A stretch of DNA of 64,000 bases from an archaeon GW2011_AR5 (GCA_000806115.1 JWKQ01000002.1:116497-180496), one strand, 5' to 3'. Positions 45,780 through 55,836 are shown, counted from the stretch's first letter. Program-made: numbers and translations. The notes: generated from the sequence alone by a model not told the origin.

Positions 45780-48502
45780 AGATTGCGCCTCAGTTCCTGT
45801 ATGAATTTTTCAAGGTTCTCGGCATCGCTGCAGACGCCCTGAGCGAGCGACTTGGTTCCGCCGCCTTTTCCTGAAAGCCTCTCACATGCCCGCTTCACTA
45901 TCTCGCCCGCGTCCTTTCCTGTGTTGGCGCCTGCAGAGGCGAAGACGTATATTTTTTCTTTTATGCCGAACAAAACGAGCGTCCTGTCTGGAGTTGAAAG
46001 TGATTTTGATATTGCCTGCAGCTGGCCGATGTCGGCGCCGTCAATTTTGTCAACAAGGACGCCATCGGCGAAATTCCTTTCCAAGTCGTGAGTTTTCATC
46101 TCGGCTTTTTTTCCTCTCTGGACTTCGTATTCTTTCTTCATCTTTTTCCATTTTTCGAAAAGGGTTTGCGCAGCCTCAAGAGTCTTTTCCCCCTTGACAG
46201 AAAGTACGTCTTCAATTTCATTGAGAATTAATCTCTGCTCATTCTCATAACGTTCCGCAGCTTCGCCGGAAGCGAATGTTATTCGCGAGATGTTGTCCTG
46301 TATTCTCTCGGAAGAGATTATAACAATCTTTCCGGCTTCTGAAGTGTTGTCAAGGTGCGTTCCTCCGCACGCTTCTGTGTCGATGCCGTTTATATTTACG
46401 ATTCTCAGCTCCTTTCCGGGGACGGCGCCGCCCTGATAAATGCCAACGCCGTAAAGCCTCTCGGCCTCGCTTCTTTTCAGGAACTTCTTCTCGACGCTTA
46501 CGGATTTCTTAACTATGTCGTTGGAAGTTCTTTCTATTTTGTCAAGCTCGTCATCGGTGACGGACGCATAGTGGGTTATGTCAAGGTGCGCCTTGTCGAC
46601 GTCCTTGAAAGCGCTCGCCTGGTTTACATGATTGCCTAAAACACAGCGTGCAGCCTCGTTGACTATGTGCGTCGCTGTATGGTGCTTCGCAAGCTGGATT
46701 CTGCGCTCGATGTCGATTTCAACCTTTACCTGCTGGCCTTCCCTGAACGACGGAGGATGCTTCATTTTGTGTACAATGAGCGGGCCGTTCTTGAACACGT
46801 CGATGAATTCTTCGTTGTTGATGTTTCCCGTGTCATGGAGCTGGCCGCCTGACGTCGGATAAGCAACGGTTTCATCCAGTACTACATAGTTATCCTTTAT
46901 TCCAAGAACTTTCGCCATGTTTGTTTTTTTCCTGTAGTCGTCAAAATACAATGCTTTCGTTGGCGGGAGTTGCCCGAAGTCCAGTTCCACTTCTTTTTTA
47001 GTTGCATGTTTCTGCTCTTTTTTCTCGTGCTTCTCCGCAACCAGCGCGTAGAAATTATCTGGAATTTTTATTTCCTTGCCGAGTTTCTGTGCCTCGTGCG
47101 CTACAAGTTCGGGCGGTATGCCCTGAGAATCGTAAAGCATCACAAGATCCGAAGAGCTCACGTCCTTTGTTATTATTTTTTCAACAATTTGCCGAGATTT
47201 TTCGCGGGTTTTCATGTATTTTTCCCTTTCAATGTCAAAAATTTTCCCTACATTTTTGAGATTCTCGGAGAGTTCCGGGTATTGCGGCTTCAGATACTTG
47301 GCATGAAGTTCGAAAAGTTTGTGGACATCAACGTCCCATGAATACCTGTCGATGAATCCGAGCATCCTGCGCAGTATGATTCTAAGGTTGTATGAATCCC
47401 CGACATTCGAAGGAAGCGCCCCGTCGTTGAACATGATGAGAAGCGCGCGGCTGTGCTCTGCAACCGAATAAATTCCGGCAAGCGGAAGAATATTTTTCTT
47501 GAGCTCCCCTGGATCATAGCCTGTTTTCTCGGCAACTTTTTTCCAGGCGTCGTCAACATTGTCTATTTCGTCTATGTTGAGCAAGCCGCCGTAAGGAACG
47601 TATCTTGCTGCCAGATCCTTGTCAAACTGCAGCCCGGTTTCACCGAGAAGATGTTTTATCACTGTGGGAAAAGCGGCATCATATGCGGTGTTGACGCCCT
47701 GGGAGAACCACGCATTGCGTTCCTGCCCCATTCCCATGTCAAGAACCTTTATGTCAAGTCCCTTTATTCCCGGATCCATGACGCCGTTTCCGGCAGTCTG
47801 TTCATACATCATGTAAACCTGGTTTCCAAGTTCGCACCCTCTCGAAAAATATTCCATGCAAGGCCCTAGGTTTCCGCCGCCGGCCCAGGCGTCTTCGTGA
47901 AAAACTATTTCCTCGTTCGGAAGCCCGAGACCTTTCTTCAGCCAGCTGTGGATATGCCCGAATACAAGGTTCTGGTCCCATTCATGCGGCGGGACAAACA
48001 TGTGCTGTCCTATCATGCAGAACACGGTGTTGTGGCTCCCGGTTATGCCGACGTTGTCTATGTCAACAGTGCGGAAGCAAAGCTGCGGAATCACAAGTCG
48101 TTTTGCCGGCGGCTCCACCTCGCCGCTTATCACGTAAGGCTGGAATGCTGCTATGGATGCGTTCGTGTATTCCATAGTCGGATTCCATCGCGCCACGATG
48201 GGATACCTCCTTATCGGGGCGTATCCGAATTTCTTGAACATCGCAGAGAATTTCTTCCACACTTCAATGTAATCCAGTGCACGCTTGGCAGGAGTGTTGC
48301 CTATGAAAGAGAAAGGTACTGTGCCGCAGGCGGGGTCTCCGCAGACGTTGCGCTCTGTCGCCGCCCAGAAAGGCCTTCCGCAGTGGCTGCATATTCCACG
48401 GGTAAAACCTTCTTTCTTCAGGTATTCAGTAGCGTAGTATTTTTCAGGATTCTTGTAAAATTCGCTGATATATTTTTTCTTCGCTTCCTTGTCTGTGAGC
48501 AT
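45776..48502 (-). CDS. alaS: Alanyl-tRNA synthetase
   Basis: Archaeal AlaRS N-terminus; editing motif 'HHTATHIVNEAARCVLG'; 'CGGTHLDNTSE'; C-terminal 'GKGGGTKSLAQG'. Confidence 0.96.
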   Translation of the reverse strand: MLTDKEAKKKYISEFYKNPEKYYATEYLKKEGFTRGICSHCGRPFWAATERNVCGDPACGTVPFSFIGNTPAKRALDYIEVWKKFSAMFKKFGYAPIRRYPIVARWNPTMEYTNASIAAFQPYVISGEVEPPAKRLVIPQLCFRTVDIDNVGITGSHNTVFCMIGQHMFVPPHEWDQNLVFGHIHSWLKKGLGLPNEEIVFHEDAWAGGGNLGPCMEYFSRGCELGNQVYMMYEQTAGNGVMDPGIKGLDIKVLDMGMGQERNAWFSQGVNTAYDAAFPTVIKHLLGETGLQFDKDLAARYVPYGGLLNIDEIDNVDDAWKKVAEKTGYDPGELKKNILPLAGIYSVAEHSRALLIMFNDGALPSNVGDSYNLRIILRRMLGFIDRYSWDVDVHKLFELHAKYLKPQYPELSENLKNVGKIFDIEREKYMKTREKSRQIVEKIITKDVSSSDLVMLYDSQGIPPELVAHEAQKLGKEIKIPDNFYALVAEKHEKKEQKHATKKEVELDFGQLPPTKALYFDDYRKKTNMAKVLGIKDNYVVLDETVAYPTSGGQLHDTGNINNEEFIDVFKNGPLIVHKMKHPPSFREGQQVKVEIDIERRIQLAKHHTATHIVNEAARCVLGNHVNQASAFKDVDKAHLDITHYASVTDDELDKIERTSNDIVKKSVSVEKKFLKRSEAERLYGVGIYQGGAVPGKELRIVNINGIDTEACGGTHLDNTSEAGKIVIISSERIQDNISRITFASGEAAERYENEQRLILNEIEDVLSVKGEKTLEAAQTLFEKWKKMKKEYEVQRGKKAEMKTHDLERNFADGVLVDKIDGADIGQLQAISKSLSTPDRTLVLFGIKEKIYVFASAGANTGKDAGEIVKRACERLSGKGGGTKSLAQGVCSDAENLEKFIQELRRNL

Positions 48503-48503
48503 A

Positions 48504-49196
48504 TTACCACTTTACGATAGGATTATTCTTATTGATTAAAAACGCCTTTGTCTGCGCATTGCAGAATTTTCTTATCATAACCGAGAGCTCTTCAATAGCT
48601 TCGTCAACTTTTGTATCAAAACCCTCCGCTACTATTATTGCGTTGCGTGTTGATTCGGTAAGCTTTGTGATGCCGGATTCCCTCCAGTTCCACCGCCTGC
48701 ATAGCACATTGCCGCCTTCGTCGCAATATATCACTTCACCTTTGTAAGGATTATCCTCTTTGCCGCCGCCCAGCGGAATGAAACGCTCTGTGCCTTCTGA
48801 GAATTTCAGGAAAAGATTGCCGTGTGTCTTGTCTAAATCTTCCCCGCCCACCGGAATTGCATGTTTCAGTGAGGCATAATTATAGATGTCGACAAGCTTG
48901 TTGATATGCCTGACGCCGCGCCCGTTCAGCACGCTCCTGATCAGAGCCTCGACAGACGAGCGGAAGTCCCGCGGCTTCGAGCCGAAATTGCTGTAAACAG
49001 CTCTCCAAACTGCGACCGATGGATGCTCTGCCAGCTTCTCTATCTCGAACCTGTTCTCTGTTTCAAGCTGTGTGGATTCCAGCATCCCTTTGATTGAATT
49101 GTCGCTTCCGCTGTTGTCCATGCCTGTCGCAACGACTATGCCGATTCGCGTGTCTGGAAATTTCTCAAAAATTTCTTCAGAAACTGTAAGTTGCAT
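48504..49196 (-). CDS. B3/4 (tRNA-binding/editing) domain protein
   Basis: 'RSSVEALIRSVLNGRGVRHINKLVDIYNYASLKHAIPVGGEDLDK'. Confidence 0.85.
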   Translation of the reverse strand: MQLTVSEEIFEKFPDTRIGIVVATGMDNSGSDNSIKGMLESTQLETENRFEIEKLAEHPSVAVWRAVYSNFGSKPRDFRSSVEALIRSVLNGRGVRHINKLVDIYNYASLKHAIPVGGEDLDKTHGNLFLKFSEGTERFIPLGGGKEDNPYKGEVIYCDEGGNVLCRRWNWRESGITKLTESTRNAIIVAEGFDTKVDEAIEELSVMIRKFCNAQTKAFLINKNNPIVKW

Positions 49197-49223
49197 ACCT
49201 AGCTATATTTAGAAAGAGGAGAT

Positions 49224-49313
49224 TAAAGCGTTCCAAGAAAGAGGCAATCTTGATTTCTTGGACGCTTTACATGAAGCAAGTCATAAAAATATCCCAAAAA
49301 CTACTTGCTTCAT
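49224..49313. repeat. Paired-hairpin element, copy B (inverted relative to copy A)
   Basis: TAAAGCGTTCCAAGAAA/TTTCTTGGACGCTTTA then ATGAAGCAAGT/ACTTGCTTCAT. Confidence 0.75.
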
Positions 49314-49336
49314 AGTAAAAGGAAAACAAAAAATCT

Positions 49337-49636
49337 CTAACCGAATAGGGACGCGAGTCCGCCTGCGGCTTCCTCAGCCTTCTTCTCCTGCTCTTCTTCG
49401 CTTGGCCCTTCTTTCTTCTCAGCAACGGTTGCGACAACAGGTGCAGCTGCAACAGCAGTTGGCATCGCTGCCTTGCTTATTACGTCTGCTATGTCCACGC
49501 CTTCCAGCGCGGCAACCAGTGCCTTCACCTTGGCTTCGTCAGGCTGTTCTACAGAGGAGACAACTTTCTTGACATTTTCCTCGTTTACAGCTTGACCTGC
49601 GCTGTGAAGAAGCAAGGCCGAATATACGTAATTCAT
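49337..49636 (-). CDS. rpl12: 50S ribosomal protein P1 (L12)
   Basis: '[26 protein letters not shown]' with '[12 protein letters not shown]' C-terminus. Confidence 0.95.
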   Translation of the reverse strand: MNYVYSALLLHSAGQAVNEENVKKVVSSVEQPDEAKVKALVAALEGVDIADVISKAAMPTAVAAAPVVATVAEKKEGPSEEEQEKKAEEAAGGLASLFG

Positions 49637-49665
49637 TTTTTATTCCTCCTAAATTATTTTTAATA

Positions 49666-50499
49666 TCATTGCACTTTGTTTTCCAGAGACTTCGCGGCAC
49701 GCTGAGCCTTCTTCAGAATGTCCTCAATAAATTCTTTTTCCACTATGTCTCTCTCGACTGCGAGAGCCTTTGTTTCGATGAATGCCTTCTGGAGCATCAA
49801 AGGTATTGTAAGTTTCGTCGGGTATCCGATGTTCACCGAGAGATTCACGCCATACGTAACACATTTTGCGACCTCGTTCATGTAGTCCTCGACGCTGACA
49901 TCCAGGACTTCTTTTCCGTATATGGTTCCGTCTTCCCACACATATGCAAGATCAAGTCCTATTTCCATCGGTTCTATTTTGAGCAGCGCAAGCACATCAG
50001 CAAGATCCTGCGCTATCTTTTCACCTGCTTTGCACACAACCTTGTCCGCCATAACGGCAATTTTTCCGCCCTGTACAGAAGTTTTGAGACCTACCTTCTG
50101 GAGCGTTGATATTGACGGTCCCGGCGGCAGGTTGGTTGAACCCTTTGGAATTGTAATGTCCTTTGCAGCAATGTCACCGGGCTTTGCAGCCGCAGGAGTC
50201 CTGTTTTCTTTTATCAGTCTGAACAGTCTGAAAGGATTTTCATTGGTGAGCAGCAGTGCCGGCTCCCCTGCAAGTTTTTCCTGTAGGGAATTAATGTTGC
50301 TCTTTTTTGAACCGTTCAGAGCCTTGGTTATCAGACCCTTTTTTCCTGACTTTATCACTGTCGTACCTCTCATGCTTTCCCGCATCTGCTGCAGCGCACG
50401 CGCGGGCATCTTGTGCATATTCAGCACGCCTATTACGGAGTACTCATTTATCATTCCTGTGAGCTGTTCGACGTATTTGGGCTTGTCTTCTTTCTTCAT
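49666..50499 (-). CDS. rpl10: 50S ribosomal protein L10 (P0)
   Basis: L10 domain 'YSVIGVLNMHKMPARALQQMRESMRGTTVIKSGKKGLITKAL'. Confidence 0.95.
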   Translation of the reverse strand: MKKEDKPKYVEQLTGMINEYSVIGVLNMHKMPARALQQMRESMRGTTVIKSGKKGLITKALNGSKKSNINSLQEKLAGEPALLLTNENPFRLFRLIKENRTPAAAKPGDIAAKDITIPKGSTNLPPGPSISTLQKVGLKTSVQGGKIAVMADKVVCKAGEKIAQDLADVLALLKIEPMEIGLDLAYVWEDGTIYGKEVLDVSVEDYMNEVAKCVTYGVNLSVNIGYPTKLTIPLMLQKAFIETKALAVERDIVEKEFIEDILKKAQRAAKSLENKVQ

Positions 50500-51128
50500 T
50501 ATAATACACCTATCCTTACAGGCTTGCCCATCGTGGTCTTGATGTAAGCGTTCTTTATCTGGGCTTTTCCGGGCAGGGATTTCTTTATTTCCTCGAGTAC
50601 TTTCTCAGTATTTTCCTTTATCTGCACATCCTGCATATCTTCGGAGCCGATTGCTATCTGTATGGTCGGCGAGTCCCGCAGATTGATGCGCACGGACTGC
50701 TTGGTTTCATCCACGATGGATTTGGGGTCTTTTCCCGGGGGAAGCAGTCTCGGCATCTTGCCCTTCGGTCCAAGGTAACGTCCCAGTATCCTACCCACCA
50801 GCGGCATGAGCGGCGCTTCGCAGACAAAAAAGTCATGCTTCTTGGTGAACTGCTTTGCAGCCGACTTGTTCTTCGAGAAATCTTCTATTTCATTCTTTCC
50901 GACGCCGCCTGATATCGTGTCCGAGATTATGCAGACGCTGACATCCTTGCCGCGTCCGTGCGGGAGTATTATATCCTTCGAGAACTTATTTTCAGGTTTT
51001 TTCAGATCAATATTTCTGATATTGACTATCAGGTCAAAAGTTTGTGAGAATTTTCGCTTCTCACCTTCCCTTGCTTTGACTATAGCATCATCGAGCTTTA
51101 TTCCTGTAACTTCTTTTCTCATTGCCAT
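50499..51128 (-). CDS. rpl1: 50S ribosomal protein L1
   Basis: 'LMPLVGRILGRYLGPKGKMPRLLPPG'. Confidence 0.95.
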   Translation of the reverse strand: MAMRKEVTGIKLDDAIVKAREGEKRKFSQTFDLIVNIRNIDLKKPENKFSKDIILPHGRGKDVSVCIISDTISGGVGKNEIEDFSKNKSAAKQFTKKHDFFVCEAPLMPLVGRILGRYLGPKGKMPRLLPPGKDPKSIVDETKQSVRINLRDSPTIQIAIGSEDMQDVQIKENTEKVLEEIKKSLPGKAQIKNAYIKTTMGKPVRIGVL

Positions 51129-51251
51129 TGAAACCCTCCTGCTGCCGAATTAGCACCGATGTAAGGCGAAAGCGCTCGTTAGTCGGTTCTTGGCTTCAGT
51201 ACGTCTTGCGACGCGGGTTAGCTTATTTTCTGGATAAAGTATTAAAAGGCT

Positions 51252-51707
51252 TCAGAAGCTCTCTTCCTCTTCCCTTTGTATGTCCTGTATTCTCTCGTCG
51301 AGCGAGCCTACGGCCGAAGCCATGCTTTGCTTTGATTCCTTCAGCTTGTCTTCCAGTTCTCCCAGGCGCCTTGAGAGCTCTGTAAATGTATTGGTAAGCT
51401 CCGATTCAACGAAATGCCGCACGTCTGCTACGCGATTGTCAACGAAAACCACCTGCTTTCCAAGGTCCTCCTTGAAATTGTCCGTCTTCCTTGAAACTTC
51501 CTCTATCTTGGCGAGTATCTCGTTGAGCTTGTCGTTTTTTTCCTCTCTGAGAGCTCTTATAGAATTCTCCAGTCCGGCTTTCTGCACAGCTATCATGACT
51601 ATCAGGAGAACAATTACAACAGTGAGCGCCACCATGCTGAAAAATTCTATTGCTATAACCGCAAGTGCAAGAACATAGAGCGCCACAAGTATGCCGTCAT
51701 ATTTCAT
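51252..51707 (-). CDS. Membrane/coiled-coil hypothetical protein
   Basis: TM N-terminus then heptad-rich region; sits between L11 and L1 genes. Confidence 0.65.
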   Translation of the reverse strand: MKYDGILVALYVLALAVIAIEFFSMVALTVVIVLLIVMIAVQKAGLENSIRALREEKNDKLNEILAKIEEVSRKTDNFKEDLGKQVVFVDNRVADVRHFVESELTNTFTELSRRLGELEDKLKESKQSMASAVGSLDERIQDIQREEEESF

Positions 51708-51780
51708 TTTACTAGAGGGTTTTGAAACTTTTTAAAATCGGGACAAAAATTCCCAAGAACACGTTTGAATTACGGAAGAA

Positions 51781-52257
51781 TCACTCTATCTTTATCGTGC
51801 CGTCTGATATCTCTTTTATGACGTCCTTCGGGCTTTTCTCGTCGACAAGCACGCCTCCGCTCTGGCATGTGCCGAGGACCTGCTTCACCTTTGATGCCAG
51901 ATTGCCGCGTATGGAATCCTTGCTTTTTGCTATCTTTATCACAGCTTCAAGCGTTATGCTTCCCGGGCTTTTCCTTATCTTGTCTTCTCCGACAGTTGCA
52001 AGCTTTTCCTTCTTCATTTCCTTCTTGATCATCGAGGTGACCGGCGGCGTTCCAACGCTTACCGTGAATTTTTTTGTTTCCGTATCAACGACTATCTTTA
52101 CAGGAACTTCCATGCCGGCAAACAGGGCAGTCTTGTCGTTTATCTCCTTGACTACCTGGACTACATTGATCCCCAGGGGCGACAATGAAGGCCCGAGCGG
52201 GGGAGCCGGCGTTGCCTTTCCGCCGCTCACAAGTGCTTCGACAGTTTCTTTCGGCAT
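51781..52257 (-). CDS. rpl11: 50S ribosomal protein L11
   Basis: 'VSGGKATPAPPLGPSLSPLGINVVQVVKEINDKT'. Confidence 0.95.
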   Translation of the reverse strand: MPKETVEALVSGGKATPAPPLGPSLSPLGINVVQVVKEINDKTALFAGMEVPVKIVVDTETKKFTVSVGTPPVTSMIKKEMKKEKLATVGEDKIRKSPGSITLEAVIKIAKSKDSIRGNLASKVKQVLGTCQSGGVLVDEKSPKDVIKEISDGTIKIE

Positions 52258-52259
52258 AA

Positions 52260-52700
52260 TTATTCCTTCTTTTTCTCATACATTCTGACTGAATTCACTG
52301 AAATCGTCACGGGTATCGGTATTGCAGCCTCAAGGAACTCAACAGTGATTTCCGCCTTGGTTTCATCAACGCGCGAGATTTTCGCCCTCTCACCCTTGAA
52401 CGGCGATCCGATTATCTCCACAACGTCGCCTACGTTGAACTTTACTTCGCTCTTTTCAGCTATCAAAAAGCGCTCAAGCTGCGCCATAGGCACATCCTTG
52501 TTTATGAATCCGCGGACATGCGGCACGTTTTTCACGGCGGTTTCTATTTCCTCCTCTCCGCCTTCTATGAAAATATATCCGCGCAGTTCTTCGGGATGGA
52601 ACAATGACTGTATGGGTATGTTCTCGTTCTGGATTTTGGTGGTTAGCGAGTCTATTACCACGTTCTCCCTGCCGGTTGTCGTCCTTATCGTTGCTATCAT
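52260..52700 (-). CDS. spt5: Transcription elongation factor Spt5 (NusG)
   Basis: NGN domain and KOW 'FNVGDVVEIIGSPFKGERAKI'. Confidence 0.94.
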   Translation of the reverse strand: MIATIRTTTGRENVVIDSLTTKIQNENIPIQSLFHPEELRGYIFIEGGEEEIETAVKNVPHVRGFINKDVPMAQLERFLIAEKSEVKFNVGDVVEIIGSPFKGERAKISRVDETKAEITVEFLEAAIPIPVTISVNSVRMYEKKKE

Positions 52701-52871
52701 TCAGAGGCCGCCTATGAGCTGTACTGCTATGAATATTACGAACCCTATTAAACCTATCAGAACGAAGCCCAGGCCGGTAATTTTCACGGTCTGCCGGTAT
52801 TCACTCTTGTCAGGTTTTGAAGCTACAAGAAGAATACGGCGCATACGTTCGACTAGAGAGCGCAATCCCAT
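52701..52871 (-). CDS. secE: Protein translocase subunit SecE
   Basis: MGLRSLVERMRRILLVASKPDKSEYRQTVKITGLGFVLIGLIGFVIFIAVQLIGGL; conserved position between ftsZ and spt5. Confidence 0.85.
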   Translation of the reverse strand: MGLRSLVERMRRILLVASKPDKSEYRQTVKITGLGFVLIGLIGFVIFIAVQLIGGL

Positions 52872-52910
52872 AGGATCTTATTTATAGCAAAAGGTTTAAA
52901 AAATAGCAAA

Positions 52911-53993
52911 TCAGCGTTCGATGAAGTCAATCCCGAACAGTTTCTCTACTTCCTTCTTCTTTTCCTTGGCGTAAACCTTCTGCGGGCTGAACAGTATTGG
53001 CGAATTCACGCCCGTCACGACTAACATGGTTCTGATTGAGTCTCCGAGTTCCTTCAGTATCTGCGCCCCCCATATTATTTTCGCGTCGGGGTTGAGCTTC
53101 GTTGCAACTGTTTCAACTATCTTCTGGCAGTCGCGTATTGTTATGTCGACGCCTCCGGACACGTTTATCAGCGCGCCTGTGGCCCCTTCTATGTCTATGT
53201 CAAGCAAAGGGTTGTTCAGCGCACGTTCTACGGCTTCTATGGCCCTGTTCTCGCCGTCGCTGTCACCCATGCCTATCATTGCCAGTCCGCCGTTTGTCAT
53301 CACAGCCCTTATGTCGGCAAAGTCAAGGTTGACAAGGCCGGGCCTTGTAACAAGTTCTGAAATTCCCTTTACGGCGTTAACAAGAATCTCGTCCGCCACC
53401 TTGAATGCCGTCGGCAGCGATACGTCCGGAACGATTTCAAGGAGCTTGTCGTTTGGTATAACTATCAGCGTGTCCACGGATTTCTGAAGCTTTTCCAGGC
53501 CCTCGCGCGCATTTTTCATCCTTTGCTTGCCTTCCATCGTGAACGGAAGCGTGCAGATTCCCACGGTCAGCGCCCCGGATTTCTTCGCGATGTCGGCGGC
53601 GACAGGCAGCGAGCCGGTCCCGGTTCCTCCGCCAAGCCCGCATGTGACAAAAATCATGTCGCACCCTTCAATTACCTTCTTTATCTCATTGCGGCTCTCC
53701 TTTGCCGATTCTTCACCCACCTTCGGGTCGGCTCCGGCTCCAAGCCCGCCTGTAATTTCCTTTCCAATCAGTATCTTGATGTCGGCATCCGTGTAAAGCA
53801 GGTCCTGCGCGTCAGTGTTTATCGCAATGGTTTCGGCGCCTACAACGCCGACCTGCATAAGTCTGGAAATAGTGTTGCCGCCTGCCCCGCCGGCCCCGAG
53901 TATCTTAATCTCGGCTTTCTTTGATTCAAGTATCTTTCTCAGCTCTTCGTCAGCCGGCGTCGTTCCGATGTCCTTCTGTCCTAGTATGCCCAT
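52911..53993 (-). CDS. ftsZ: Cell division protein FtsZ
   Basis: '[13 protein letters not shown]', '[32 protein letters not shown]'. Confidence 0.96.
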   Translation of the reverse strand: MGILGQKDIGTTPADEELRKILESKKAEIKILGAGGAGGNTISRLMQVGVVGAETIAINTDAQDLLYTDADIKILIGKEITGGLGAGADPKVGEESAKESRNEIKKVIEGCDMIFVTCGLGGGTGTGSLPVAADIAKKSGALTVGICTLPFTMEGKQRMKNAREGLEKLQKSVDTLIVIPNDKLLEIVPDVSLPTAFKVADEILVNAVKGISELVTRPGLVNLDFADIRAVMTNGGLAMIGMGDSDGENRAIEAVERALNNPLLDIDIEGATGALINVSGGVDITIRDCQKIVETVATKLNPDAKIIWGAQILKELGDSIRTMLVVTGVNSPILFSPQKVYAKEKKKEVEKLFGIDFIER

Positions 53994-54070
53994 TTTTTCA
54001 CCTTTGATTATTATCAGCGCAAGTCATATTTATAGTTTTGAAACGGTTTGCTTGTAATTCTTTGGCATCA

Positions 54071-54162
54071 CATGATAGTAGTAGTAATAATAGTATGAAA
54101 ATACGCGGCAGAAAACGTGTAGTAAATTCTATAAATAGTAATAGTAATAATAGTAATGAAGG
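54071..54162. repeat. TAGTAA-type simple-sequence repeats
   Basis: tagtagtagtaataatagta ... aatagtaatagtaataatagtaat between ftsZ and the next ORF. Confidence 0.6.
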
Positions 54163-54170
54163 TGGTTTGA

Positions 54171-54284
54171 TTGCTGAAAACTAAATGCAAATTCTGCGGA
54201 TACAACTGGACGCCACGCAAATCAAATCCGGTGAGCTGTCCGCGCTGCAAAAAAAGGTTTGATTATCCAAGAAGCGTAATCTAA
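54171..54284 (+). CDS. Small zinc-ribbon protein (37 aa, TTG start)
   Basis: LLKTKCKFCGYNWTPRKSNPVSCPRCKKRFDYPRSVI preceded by GGTGG. Confidence 0.55.
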   Translation: MLKTKCKFCGYNWTPRKSNPVSCPRCKKRFDYPRSVI

Positions 54285-54979
54285 TGCGAATGTTCGTGGG
54301 CGCTGTGGTCATGCCCTTCATGCGAGTCCTTCTTGCCATAGCTCTCTATGAAATCGACGTTTTCTATGCCTTTGATATGTTCTATTATTAGTGAACTTAT
54401 CTTGTCCTTTATCTGTGCCGGCAGCCTTGCGTTCACGGAAAGCTTGCCGCCTTCTATTTTCGGCTCTATGTCGCGAACCCCGAAGAACTCGAATACGGCC
54501 TTTACCTGATCTTCCGGTTTTTCAATCTTTTCTTTGACCTCGAGCGTGTACTTCAGGATGTGCCCTGAAAGCGGGTTGTTGAAATCAACCATTACGCGTC
54601 CGCCGCCGACGCTCTGTATTCTGCCCTTCGTGCCGCCAAAGTCAACTATCAGTCCCTGCCTTGGCTCGACTTTCTGGTCACGGAAGAATTTGCGCGGCAC
54701 GGTGCGCACGAGTTTTGCATCGCGCTCTCCAAAGCCGTCTTCCGGTTTTATTTCAACATCTTTTCTTTCGCCCACATTAAGGGAAAGGAGCGTGTCATCC
54801 AAGCCTTTGATAAGGAACTTTGCGCCGACTATAACAGGAAGGTCGCCGTAAGCGATCCTGGAGTTGTATATGCCTTCCTTTTTTGCGGTCTCGACATCGG
54901 TTAAATCAAAGATTTCCCCGCTCTCCAGACGTCCGACATAAGATACCTTTACGAAATCTCCTTTTTGCATGTTTGTCAA
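54281..54979 (-). CDS. slyD: FKBP-type peptidyl-prolyl isomerase (SlyD-like) with C-terminal extension
   Basis: 'KGDFVKVSYVGRLESGEIFDLT', 'GERKDVEIKPEDGFGERD', 'VDFNNPLSGHILKYTLEV', His-rich C-terminus. Confidence 0.92.
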   Translation of the reverse strand: MTNMQKGDFVKVSYVGRLESGEIFDLTDVETAKKEGIYNSRIAYGDLPVIVGAKFLIKGLDDTLLSLNVGERKDVEIKPEDGFGERDAKLVRTVPRKFFRDQKVEPRQGLIVDFGGTKGRIQSVGGGRVMVDFNNPLSGHILKYTLEVKEKIEKPEDQVKAVFEFFGVRDIEPKIEGGKLSVNARLPAQIKDKISSLIIEHIKGIENVDFIESYGKKDSHEGHDHSAHEHSH

Positions 54980-55064
54980 ACCTCTTAGTCAAAATTTCAA
55001 TTACAAATGATTTACATCTTTAATAAAGTCAACCTTTATAAAGATTTTTGTTACCAATTAGTAA

Positions 55065-55280
55065 TTGATAAGTATGACAATATACGGACGCGGTCCAGAA
55101 ATAGAGACCCCAAACAGGAAGCCGTTTTTTATCGGTGGAGTTGCTTTGGTAATGGCTCTCGGATTGGGAGCAGCTTACTATGCATGTGGCGGAAAAGGTG
55201 ACGCAGAAAACCCCAAATCCAGCAGCCAAAGATATGAACATCAAATAGATGCACCAAAAGAAATAGTGCTTAGGCGATAA
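55065..55280 (+). CDS. Small membrane or lipoprotein-like protein
   Basis: 71 aa, TM followed by YYACGGKG. Confidence 0.45.
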   Translation: MISMTIYGRGPEIETPNRKPFFIGGVALVMALGLGAAYYACGGKGDAENPKSSSQRYEHQIDAPKEIVLRR

Positions 55281-55282
55281 TT

Positions 55283-55570
55283 ATGTTATTCAAAATTGTA
55301 GACGACTGGAAACAATTCCTTCCTCCGGAAGACGAAAAGCGCCTGAATGACGTGCTTAGGAGCGTGGCAAAACACAGGAACGCCTACCGGGCTTCAAAGG
55401 ACGTAAAAGTTGCACAATTATGGTGCGCATACCTCGAGCTCGCGAAGCAGAACCAGCTTCTCTACAAGAAGCTGAAGAGGATGGAGTTCATTTTTGAAGG
55501 CATTGCAGAAAGGATGAAGACGGAAGAGGGGAGCGAGCGCGAGATACTTGAAGCCCTTGAGAAATTCTAG
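55283..55570 (+). CDS. Hypothetical helical protein
   Basis: 95 aa ORF. Confidence 0.55.
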   Translation: MLFKIVDDWKQFLPPEDEKRLNDVLRSVAKHRNAYRASKDVKVAQLWCAYLELAKQNQLLYKKLKRMEFIFEGIAERMKTEEGSEREILEALEKF

Positions 55571-55593
55571 AAGATATATTAGTTCAAAAGCAA

Positions 55594-55833
55594 ATGGTAA
55601 TTTTGCAAATGGATAGGGAAGTTCAAACGGTTCAAGCCCCGCATATTGGCGTATATCTGACTCCTGAAATAAGGCAGGATATTTGCTACCATTGTACAAA
55701 CAATTCTGTGACGCATAACCCAGTAATTACGGAGCAATGGGTCAAATATTTTGGACCCGGACAGCCTGAAGCTTGGGAATGCAATAAATGCCATCAGCTG
55801 ATACATGATGCAGACCATGCACTTGTAGCATAG
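55594..55833 (+). CDS. Hypothetical CxxC-containing protein
   Basis: 79 aa; 'CYHCTNNSVTHNPVITEQWVKYFGPGQPEAWECNKCHQLIHDADH'. Confidence 0.55.
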   Translation: MVILQMDREVQTVQAPHIGVYLTPEIRQDICYHCTNNSVTHNPVITEQWVKYFGPGQPEAWECNKCHQLIHDADHALVA

Positions 55834-55836
55834 TTT

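Noticed and set aside
47897-48520. 207-aa plus-strand ORF opposite alaS
   Set aside because: Antisense to the conserved AlaRS catalytic domain
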